A stretch of 6,225 nucleotides of DNA from Nitrospirota bacterium (lineage in GTDB: Bacteria > Nitrospirota > Thermodesulfovibrionia > Thermodesulfovibrionales > UBA6898), in NCBI GenBank assembly GCA_021787505.1, contig JAJYLU010000105.1, forward strand, positions 1-6,225. The letters are read 5' to 3'. The notes beneath the pieces are model-generated. The model was given only the letters and a program-made list of their open reading frames with translations, was not told where the DNA came from and did no database searches. The position numbers and the translations under genes were made by a program. Every line of letters begins with the position of its first letter. Within the stretch, counting starts at the first letter, position 1. Shown here one piece after another: positions 1 through 5,681 of this stretch.

Positions 1-533
1 CCCAGCTGCGTGTTCTTCACGTCCTGCAGATGCACGTCCACCCCGACGAAATAGTTGCCGTTTCTGGTGAACTCTGAATCAAGAGAAAATACGACGTCCC
101 TTCCCCCCGCCAGCGTAATGCCGACAGGGCCGATATTGCTCACGTCCAGGCGGACTCCGTCCATCAGCGATGTGCCTGCCGTGAAGTTGGTGAACTGTCT
201 CCCGATGCGGGTGGTGATCTGCGGGGCAAAGGCATAATCGACATAGAGGTAGTAAAGCCTCCCCTCGAAGTCATTGCTCCTCACGTCGGGGCTGCCGAAG
301 TCCTTCCAGACCCGTCCGTAGCCCGTGATCGAGTAGGGTTTTCCTTCGGGGGCATAATTCATTCTCAGGTACTGCGCGAGGATCGCCTGGTTTGCCCCAA
401 GCAGATCGTCACCCCAAAGGAATTGAGTGGAAGACGAGAATCTCAGCGGCTCAGCGTGAACTGCTGCTGACGCAAGCAAAAAAATCAAAAGCACGATTGA
501 AAAAATAAACGACTTTCGAAAAATACACCGCAT
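1..533 (-). CDS. Exported outer-membrane beta-barrel-like protein, 5' part (3' end beyond left edge)
   Basis: An open frame reads leftward from ATG 533-531 with no stop to the window edge, giving 177 codons, so the protein is incomplete at its C-terminus. The start is fixed by a strong Shine-Dalgarno (538-546) and by the signal peptide that follows: basic residues (MRCIFRKS), a hydrophobic core to about residue 24, and an A-x-A type site (AAVHA, then EPLRF). The mature part is rich in alternating aromatic and polar residues (for example RLYYLYVDYAF), as in amphipathic barrel strands. A stretch near residues 104-120, ITTRIGRQFTNFTAG, recalls the conserved GRQ strand of porin and alginate-export-like barrels. 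I do not recognise a specific family, and the substrate is unknown. It is transcribed divergently from the T2SS genes, so it probably belongs to a separate unit. Export and barrel character are well supported by the sequence; porin function is inference. Confidence 0.8.
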   Translation of the reverse strand, partial: MRCIFRKSFIFSIVLLIFLLASAAVHAEPLRFSSSTQFLWGDDLLGANQAILAQYLRMNYAPEGKPYSITGYGRVWKDFGSPDVRSNDFEGRLYYLYVDYAFAPQITTRIGRQFTNFTAGTSLMDGVRLDVSNIGPVGITLAGGRDVVFSLDSEFTRNGNYFVGVDVHLQDVKNTQL

Positions 534-537
534 TTAG

Positions 538-546
538 CCCTCCTTT
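538..546 (-). promoter_or_regulatory. Strong Shine-Dalgarno of the - strand barrel gene
   Basis: Reading leftward, AAAGGAGGG is followed by CTAA and then ATG at 533-531. It matches the anti-SD core almost fully at good spacing and decides the start of the barrel gene, whose 5' end lies inside longer shadow frames. None of the + strand T2SS genes here has a comparable site. Confidence 0.85.
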
Positions 547-549
547 CAT

Positions 550-582
550 GGTTCCAAAAAAATACGAATTCAGCAGGGAACC
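550..582 (-). repeat. Inverted repeat GGTTCC/GGAACC in the barrel-gene leader
   Basis: GGTTCC at 550-555 and GGAACC at 577-582 are perfect 6-bp arms around a 21-base, mostly AT-rich loop. In the - strand transcript this stem would sit just upstream of the SD at 538-546, so it could affect ribosome access or RNA stability. The arms are short and the loop long, so it may be chance. No known riboswitch consensus was recognised in this leader. Confidence 0.35.
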
Positions 583-742
583 GTAATCCTTTCTTTTTCG
601 ATGTCCGTTTCTACACCTCCCTTCTTTAACAAAATCGGTAAGTTCAGGTCGGCTGATGATTGGGCAAAAAGCGCCAATGTCCTCAATGGATAACTCTTTT
701 CTTCCGGTATCGCTCGTTTCACAACGCCCCCGTGCTGAGACA

Positions 743-768
743 TGTCCAAAAATCTTTATTTCCGGACA
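743..768 (-). promoter_or_regulatory. 11-bp stem-loop / dyad at predicted 5' end of the barrel-gene leader
   Basis: TGTCCAAAAAT (743-753) faces ATTTCCGGACA (758-768) across 4 bases. As DNA the dyad matches at 9 of 11 positions. In - strand RNA the two remaining positions become G-U pairs, so all 11 pairs form, closed by an AAAG loop. In + strand RNA the same two positions are A/C mismatches, so the structure favours the - strand transcript. It starts about 4 bases after the transcription start expected from the promoter at 779-807. It could be an mRNA-stabilising 5' hairpin, an operator for a dimeric regulator, or a leftover transposon end. The structure is visible; its role is inference. Confidence 0.5.
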
Positions 769-778
769 CTTTTTGTAC

Positions 779-807
779 AAGCTATCACATGATATAGGGG
801 TTGTCAA
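779..807 (-). promoter_or_regulatory. Predicted sigma70-type promoter of the divergent barrel gene
   Basis: On the - strand there is a consensus TTGACA (807-802), a 17-base spacer, and TAGCTT (784-779) as a weak -10 preceded by TGA, which fits the extended -10 pattern TGn. Transcription would start near 772-773 and give a leader of about 240 bases before ATG 533. The -35 and spacing are good; the -10 hexamer matches at only three positions. Confidence 0.45.
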
Positions 808-850
808 GCGGCCATTTTTGACTTCTCCCTGCATTTCTTGTTATTTTTCC

Positions 851-1729
851 ATGTCGATGAAACACTATGACATAGACCGCCTCCTCAAGAGCCGCAATGC
901 ACTCCTATTAATCAATATTGTCATCGCACTGCTTCTGCTTTCCCTGATCCTTTTTTTTGTGAGAGACGCGCTGTCGCTCGCGCTTTCCCACAAAGGCCCC
1001 GATCGCGCGCGGGAAGGCGCTGCGCCGCCCCCGATGAGGCATCAGTTGCAGGATTATGCCTCGCTGATGAGACACAACCCGTTCGGTTTTCCCGCCGGCG
1101 AACTCACTCCACTGTCCGCCTCGTCCGGGCCGTCGATTTCTCAGACAGACCTTTTTCTGATCGGCACCATAGCAGGAAGGAAAAAACTCAGCTACGCGAT
1201 CTTCTCGGATAAGACCGGCAAGCAGGACATATTCAAGATCGGCGATAATGTGTTCGGCCTCGGTACACTGAAGAAGGTCGGGAAAAACAGCGTGGTGATA
1301 CGTTCCGGCGGAAAAGAGATAGACGTCCCCTTTGCTGACCTGGCGGTAGTGAGGCAAGTCGGCCCCGGCATCCCTCCTTCTCCGGTGCCCCTGGGCAAGC
1401 GGACCGGCAGCACCTCATTTGTGATCGATCAGCAGCAGGTCCAGCAGGCACTGTCACGGCCGGACCAGCTCATGACGGACGCCAGGTTCGTCCCGAACAT
1501 CGTCAATGGAAGACAGGAGGGCTTCGTTATGCGGGAGATAAAACCGGGCGGCATTTACCAGAGCCTCGGACTCCAAAACGGGGACGTCCTTCTCAGGATC
1601 AACGACTTTACCATGTCCAGTCCCGACACTGCGCTGCAGGCTATCACCTCGCTGAAAGGGATCGACAGGGCGCAGCTCGATATTATAAGACACGGGGAGA
1701 GACTGACGATGACCTATCAGATCAGATGA
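851..1729 (+). CDS. gspC: Type II secretion system protein GspC (inner-membrane clamp with HR and PDZ domains)
   Basis: GspC links the T2SS inner-membrane platform to the periplasmic end of the secretin GspD. The 292-residue product has the family layout. A short cytoplasmic N-terminus (MSMKHYDIDRLLKSR) is followed by one transmembrane segment (about 17-37) and a Pro/Ala-rich linker. A homology-region (HR) domain spans about 98-168, with LIGTIAG, AIFSD and an IFKIGD...GLGTLKKV pattern. A C-terminal PDZ domain (about 220-292) contains IKPGGIYQSLGLQNGDVLLRI. The frame is open for a further 195 bases upstream to ATG 656, but that extension is Cys-rich, unlike GspC, and would bury the membrane anchor. 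ATG 851 is preferred, with ATG 857 equally possible; neither has a clear SD. It is followed by gspD after 61 bases that contain a promoter, so gspD-E-F can probably also be transcribed without gspC. Confidence 0.92.
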   Translation: MSMKHYDIDRLLKSRNALLLINIVIALLLLSLILFFVRDALSLALSHKGPDRAREGAAPPPMRHQLQDYASLMRHNPFGFPAGELTPLSASSGPSISQTDLFLIGTIAGRKKLSYAIFSDKTGKQDIFKIGDNVFGLGTLKKVGKNSVVIRSGGKEIDVPFADLAVVRQVGPGIPPSPVPLGKRTGSTSFVIDQQQVQQALSRPDQLMTDARFVPNIVNGRQEGFVMREIKPGGIYQSLGLQNGDVLLRINDFTMSSPDTALQAITSLKGIDRAQLDIIRHGERLTMTYQIR

Positions 1730-1752
1730 AAAGTGCTGCTCCGGGCCGCAGG

Positions 1753-1781
1753 TTGACCTGGCAATGCATTTTTACTAATAT
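1753..1781 (+). promoter_or_regulatory. Predicted sigma70-type promoter directly before gspD
   Basis: TTGACC (1753-1758), a 17-base spacer and TAATAT (1776-1781) make a near-consensus promoter in the 61-base gap between gspC and gspD. The expected start, about seven bases after the -10, falls near A1788. That is only about 3 bases before ATG 1791 and 15 before ATG 1803. It implies an internal operon promoter giving a leaderless or nearly leaderless gspD message. Confidence 0.6.
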
Positions 1782-1790
1782 ACTTACACA

Positions 1791-3998
1791 ATGAAAGATT
1801 CCATGAAGCCCGCATTTTTTCGCCGCCCTGCCGCGGCGTTCCTTTTCTTGCTATTCATCATGACCCTCTGCAGCCGCACGGTCTTTGCCGCTGATGCGCC
1901 GGCAACAAAAAAATCTGCGAATAACGTTACCTTCAATTTCGTCGACGTCGACCTCCCGGTCATCACAAAGTTCATCAGCGAGATCACCGGGAAAAATTTC
2001 ATTTTCGACGAGAAGGTCAAGGGGAAGATCACGATCATCGCGCCATCGAAGCTCTCTATCGATGAGGCGTTTAACCTTTTTACATCTGTCCTGGACCTGA
2101 AAGGGTTCACCGTCGTCCCCTCGGGCGTCGAAGCATACAAGATCGTCCCTTCGGCGGATGCCAAACAGCAGGGGCTTCGCGTATCGACCGAAGGCGCACC
2201 GGTCAACGAGAGCTACGTAGCGAGGCTCATCACGCTAAAGTCCGTTTCGGCCGAGGACGCGCTCCATTTTTTCCAGCCGCTCGTCTCTAAAGACGGCCAC
2301 ATCTCGGTGTTCGGTCCGGGAAATCTCCTGCTCGTGATCGATTCGGGAACAAACGTGGACAAGATACTGTCGCTCACAGAACTGATCGACAAGCCTTCCG
2401 TGACCGAGATGCCGGAAGTCATTCCCCTCCGGCACGCAAGCGCTGACGCGGTCGCCAAGATCCTCAACGAGGGCATGGGTAAGGCAAGGGCGCGGACCGT
2501 GCCGGGCCAACCGGCGGCGGAAGGCGCAACAGCCATTGCCGACACCAGGCTCAATGCGGTGATCCTCTTCGGCGACAGGAGCGTCCGGGAGTCGATGAAG
2601 GCACTCATCCCGCTCATCGACACGCCCGCGCCTGAGGCGCAGGGAAGGGTAAACGTCTACTTCCTCGAAAACGCGGATGCGACCGAACTTTCCAAGGTGC
2701 TTGAAGGGATGATCAAGGGAACACAGGCACAGAAACCGGCTGGAGCGGCAGGTACGCCGGTGACGCCTTTCGAGGCCGCGGGCGGGATCACCATAACTGC
2801 GGACAAGGCTTCGAATTCGCTTGTCGTCGTCGCGTCGCCGGCGGATTACCAGAATCTCTCGCAGATCATCAAGCAACTCGACAAGAGAAGGAGACAGGTC
2901 TATGTCGAGGCGATGATCGTCGAGGCTTCGATGGACAAGCTGAGGAATCTCGGGACTCAGTGGAGGGCCTCTGCCACGAAGGACGGAAAACCCATCGCGA
3001 TAGGGGGTTTCGGAACGATCGATCAGACCACTTTTCAGAACATTCTGCAGGGACTTCAGGGCGCCAGCGCGGGAGGACTCGGTAATTTCCTCACCGTCCC
3101 TTTGACCACAACCAACAGTGACGGAACAGTCACCACAAATACCCTTACGGTCCCGGGATTTGCCGCACTTTTCAGCCTTAACGATTTCCGGGACACGGTA
3201 AACGTCCTTTCGTCGCCTCAACTGCTGACTTCAGATAATAAGGAGGCGGAGATCCTCGTCGGCGAAAACGTGCCGTTCGTATCGCAGAGCCAGACGACAT
3301 CCGCCATAGGTGTCGCATCCAGCGGCACTGCGGTCTCGGGGATCGTCAATTCTATCGTGAGACAAGACGTCGGCATAATCCTGAAGATCACGCCGCAGAT
3401 AACCGAAGGAGACCACGTCAAACTCGATATCTATCAGGAGATATCGCAGGTGAAGAACCAGTCGGATGCGCTCACCGTCAGCCTGGGTCCTACGATCACC
3501 AAGCGTTCCACCAAGACCTCGGTGGTGGCGAAGGACAACCAGATCGTCGTCATCGGCGGGCTGATGCAGGAAAACGACGAGGAGACGGTCACGAAGATGC
3601 CGGTCCTCGGAGATATCCCTATCCTCGGCTGGCTGTTCAAGACGAAGAACGTCACAAAAAGCAAAACAAACCTGCTCGTATTCCTGAACCCTCATATCAT
3701 TAAAGAACCGGCAAGGCTCGCACAGATTACCGAGAAAAAGCAGAAGGAGTTTGCGGTGACGAATAATAGGTTCGCCGAGGGTGAGGTCCTTGTGAAGTTC
3801 AGGGAAGACGTGCCGGAGGAGAAGGCGCACGAGATCATATCCCGGCACGGTGCGGGCATACTGCGGTATATGGAGAAGCTCCGGGTGTATCTCCTGAAGC
3901 TGAAAAAGGGAGAGTCCGTCGAAGATGCGGTCGAGGAGTTTTCGGCCCTGCCGGAGGTCCAGTATGCCGAACCGAACTATACTCTCAAGATACAGTAG
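1791..3998 (+). CDS. gspD: Type II secretion system secretin GspD with extra C-terminal protease-propeptide-like domain
   Basis: GspD oligomerises into the outer-membrane channel through which folded T2SS substrates leave. The 735-residue product starts with a signal peptide (hydrophobic about 15-27, cleavage near VFA/AD at 33). It then shows the N0 domain (about 45-120, FNFVDVDLPVITKFISEITG), N1 (about 141-202), N2 (about 206-277) and N3 (about 285-365, with TADKASNSLVVVA). The secretin core follows (about 367-640, VYVEAMIVEA at 370-379, VGENVPFVSQ at 490-499, late signature PVLGDIPILGWLFK at 604-617). After LNPHIIKEPARL, a charged linker (about 643-660) leads to an unexpected domain (661-735), annotated separately. 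ATG 1791 is chosen, but ATG 1803 would also leave a full signal peptide; neither has a clear SD. gspE begins 7 bases after the stop. The N-terminus is not a convincing lipoprotein signal (MTLC is a poor lipobox). Confidence 0.95.
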   Translation: MKDSMKPAFFRRPAAAFLFLLFIMTLCSRTVFAADAPATKKSANNVTFNFVDVDLPVITKFISEITGKNFIFDEKVKGKITIIAPSKLSIDEAFNLFTSVLDLKGFTVVPSGVEAYKIVPSADAKQQGLRVSTEGAPVNESYVARLITLKSVSAEDALHFFQPLVSKDGHISVFGPGNLLLVIDSGTNVDKILSLTELIDKPSVTEMPEVIPLRHASADAVAKILNEGMGKARARTVPGQPAAEGATAIADTRLNAVILFGDRSVRESMKALIPLIDTPAPEAQGRVNVYFLENADATELSKVLEGMIKGTQAQKPAGAAGTPVTPFEAAGGITITADKASNSLVVVASPADYQNLSQIIKQLDKRRRQVYVEAMIVEASMDKLRNLGTQWRASATKDGKPIAIGGFGTIDQTTFQNILQGLQGASAGGLGNFLTVPLTTTNSDGTVTTNTLTVPGFAALFSLNDFRDTVNVLSSPQLLTSDNKEAEILVGENVPFVSQSQTTSAIGVASSGTAVSGIVNSIVRQDVGIILKITPQITEGDHVKLDIYQEISQVKNQSDALTVSLGPTITKRSTKTSVVAKDNQIVVIGGLMQENDEETVTKMPVLGDIPILGWLFKTKNVTKSKTNLLVFLNPHIIKEPARLAQITEKKQKEFAVTNNRFAEGEVLVKFREDVPEEKAHEIISRHGAGILRYMEKLRVYLLKLKKGESVEDAVEEFSALPEVQYAEPNYTLKIQ
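3771..3995 (+). other. GspD C-terminal domain resembling a subtilisin-family propeptide (I9 / fervidolysin prodomain type)
   Basis: Residues 661-735 of GspD contain the elements of a subtilase prodomain in order: a first strand GEVLVKF (664-670), a helix after DVPEEKAHEIISRHGAGI, two strands with VYLLKL (699-704), a helix in GESVEDAVEEFSALP, and the closing PEVQYAEPNY (721-730). The pattern (G-E-hhVKF ... GhSVE-A ... LP-V-YAEPNY) is typical of prodomains that precede subtilisin-like catalytic domains, with a beta-alpha-beta-beta-alpha-beta order. Here it ends the protein; no Asp/His/Ser catalytic domain follows. The same frame runs unbroken from the secretin core and codon use does not change, so it is probably a genuine fusion. 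It occupies the place of the pilotin-binding S-domain. Family assignment is from pattern recall and has not been checked by search. Confidence 0.75.
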
Positions 3999-4005
3999 CA
4001 GACCG

Positions 4006-5541
4006 ATGGAAACCATCTCGGTCATTCTCGACGAAGATGTAGAGCTCGCGCTCATCAAGGAAGTCCCTCATGCCTTCGCTAAGGCCAATATGATCTTACC
4101 CCTGAGGAGGGACAACGGACAGATCAGCGCTGCAGTTGCCGATGAAAAGGGTGTCCTCGCCCTCAGGGAGCTCGCAAGACACTTCAGTCTCTCTCCGATG
4201 CCGCTGCGCTCGCCGGCCGGCGTCGTCATAGACGCGATCAACAGGTTTTACGGCCAGGTCGGGTCGGCCGAAGACATCATGGACAACATCACCGGAGAGG
4301 ACCTCTCAGCGGTCGCAACCGAGTTTGAAAAACCGCGGGACATCCTTGAACTCACCGAGGAGGCGCCGATCATCCGGCTCCTCAATGCCATCCTCCAGCA
4401 GGCAGTGAAGGAGCGGGCGAGCGATATCCACATCGAGCCGTACGAAAAGGAACTGGAAGTGAGGATGAGGGTCGACGGGATACTCCACCGTGTGCTTACG
4501 CCGCCCAAGATCATCCAGGACGCGCTTATCAGCCGTGTGAAGATCATGGCGGACCTCGATATAGCCGAGAAGAGACTTCCCCAGGACGGCAGGATAAGGC
4601 TCCTTATCGGCGGCCGCGACATCGACATCAGGGTATCGGTAATACCGACCACCTTCGGCGAACGCGCGGTCCTTAGGCTGCTCGACAGAAAACAGGGACT
4701 CATCGGGCTTTGGGAAGTCGGACTCGGCAACGAAGACGAGAAGCGGCTCGAAGAGCTCCTGACCAGGACAAACGGCATCATACTCGTTACCGGCCCGACG
4801 GGAAGCGGCAAGACCACCACCCTGTATGCGGCGCTGAACAGGGTCCATACCGAAGAGAAGAATATCATCACCGTCGAAGACCCGGTCGAATACCAGCTCA
4901 GAGGGATAGGACAGATCCACGTAAATCCGAAGATCGGATTGACCTTCGCCTCGGGTCTCCGCTCGATACTCCGGCAGGACCCCGACGTCATCATGGTCGG
5001 AGAGATAAGGGACGTCGAAACCGCGGAGATCGCGATACAGGCATCGCTCACCGGCCACCTCGTGCTGAGCACGCTGCATACGAACGATGCGCCCTCGGCC
5101 ATCGTGAGGCTGATCGATATGGGGGTCGAACCTTTTCTCGTCGCCTCTTCTTTGATGGCCGTCGTGGCGCAAAGGCTGGTGAGGGTCATCTGCCCGCACT
5201 GCAGAGAGCCTTATACCCCTTCGGACACGGAGCGGTCCTATTTTGCCGGCTCTTCCCTTCTCCCGAAAGACGGGGCGTTCAGTATATACAGGGGCAAAGG
5301 GTGCGATAAATGCCTGGGCAAGGGCTATCTCGGAAGGACCGGGATCTTCGAGACACTGATCATCACTGATTCGGTGAGACAGATGATATCCGGCAAGATC
5401 GATTCGCAGAGCGTAAAGAGCGCAGCCGTCTCGCTGGGGATGAAGACGCTGAGGGCCGACGGCTTCGAAAAGGTCATGAAGGGGATTACGACGGTCGAGG
5501 AAGTCCTGCGGGTGACGCAGAATGACTTTGTCGAAAGCTGA
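4006..5541 (+). CDS. gspE: Type II secretion system ATPase GspE
   Basis: GspE is the cytoplasmic hexameric ATPase that powers pseudopilus assembly at the platform formed by GspF and GspL. The 511-residue product, close to the family's usual length, has an N1E-type N-terminal domain (about 20-82, ending DAINRFYGQ). A linker domain carries ASDIHIEP (138-145) and the RMRVDGIL region. The RecA-like ATPase core has Walker A GPTGSGKT (263-270), Asp box ITVEDPVEY (288-296), Walker B region DPDVIMVGEIRD (325-336) and His box STLHTND (355-361). A zinc-binding tetracysteine follows: CPHC (396-399) and CDKC (433-436). All key residues are present, so it should be active. ATG 4006 is chosen: an upstream in-frame ATG at 3925 adds 27 Arg/Ser-rich residues that merely shadow the end of gspD. 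There is no clear SD; the 7-base gap suggests translational coupling to gspD. Confidence 0.96.
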   Translation: METISVILDEDVELALIKEVPHAFAKANMILPLRRDNGQISAAVADEKGVLALRELARHFSLSPMPLRSPAGVVIDAINRFYGQVGSAEDIMDNITGEDLSAVATEFEKPRDILELTEEAPIIRLLNAILQQAVKERASDIHIEPYEKELEVRMRVDGILHRVLTPPKIIQDALISRVKIMADLDIAEKRLPQDGRIRLLIGGRDIDIRVSVIPTTFGERAVLRLLDRKQGLIGLWEVGLGNEDEKRLEELLTRTNGIILVTGPTGSGKTTTLYAALNRVHTEEKNIITVEDPVEYQLRGIGQIHVNPKIGLTFASGLRSILRQDPDVIMVGEIRDVETAEIAIQASLTGHLVLSTLHTNDAPSAIVRLIDMGVEPFLVASSLMAVVAQRLVRVICPHCREPYTPSDTERSYFAGSSLLPKDGAFSIYRGKGCDKCLGKGYLGRTGIFETLIITDSVRQMISGKIDSQSVKSAAVSLGMKTLRADGFEKVMKGITTVEEVLRVTQNDFVES

Positions 5542-5681
5542 AAGATAATGATGTTGAATCGTTAAATTGTTGAGAGGTTGAGGGTTGAAGAATAAGACAT
5601 CAGAGAGGCCCGGAACCGCCTTGAGCCTTGGTTGTTTTTTTCATCGATTCAACAGTTCAGCTTCTCACCAGTTATTTAATA
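5542..5681 (+). repeat. gspE-gspF spacer with degenerate 8-bp tandem repeats and a facing inverted copy
   Basis: This 140-base non-coding gap holds five adjoining units of about 8 bp, consensus GTTGARNN, starting at 5553, 5561 (variant GTTAAATT), 5569, 5577 and 5584; the fourth is 7 bp. On the opposite strand at the other side are three related units at 5661-5638 (GCTGAACT, GTTGAATC, GATGAAAA). GTTGAATCG (5553-5561) and CGATTCAAC (5645-5653) are perfect 9-bp inverted arms, so the spacer could fold into one long hairpin. A weak AACC/GGTT stem (5614-5633) with a seven-T run (5635-5641) lies within and might attenuate transcription. It looks like a small repeat element or decayed MITE inserted in an otherwise tight operon. 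Confidence 0.6.

Noticed and set aside
659..678. sigma54 promoter on the - strand (GG...GC around TTGGCGCTTTTTGC)
   Set aside because: The distance between the GG and GC elements is 8 bases rather than the required 10.
770..798. + strand promoter for gspC (TTTTTG, 17-base spacer, TATAGG)
   Set aside because: The -35 has little resemblance to consensus. TTGACT-N17-TTATTT (818-846) was also considered, but its -10 is poor. A gspC promoter must lie in or before this region, but none can be placed with confidence.
451..834. Open frame on the - strand across the control region and the start of the barrel gene
   Set aside because: It overlaps the well-supported start of the barrel gene in another frame, has no SD at its start, and its product is not recognised. 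Most of it would be the untranslated leader of the barrel gene.
656..850. Upstream in-frame extension of gspC from ATG 656
   Set aside because: The 65 extra residues do not resemble GspC, would put the membrane anchor deep inside the protein, and overlap the predicted divergent promoter and hairpin. The GspC N-terminus fits ATG 851 or 857.
3925..4005. Earlier in-frame start for gspE
   Set aside because: The added residues are Arg/Ser-rich shadow translation of the gspD tail. The GspE N-terminal domain starts naturally at ATG 4006, just after the gspD stop.
2235..5199. Long - strand open frames opposite gspD and gspE
   Set aside because: They lie antisense to unmistakable secretin and ATPase genes, have Arg- or Ser-rich compositions typical of shadow frames in GC-rich coding DNA, and match no family I recognise.
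5614..5641. Rho-independent terminator between gspE and gspF
   Set aside because: The stem is only AACC/GGTT with a 12-base loop. The seven-T run is suggestive, but such a short stem would be weak, and gspF needs read-through; noted only as a possible attenuator within the repeat spacer.
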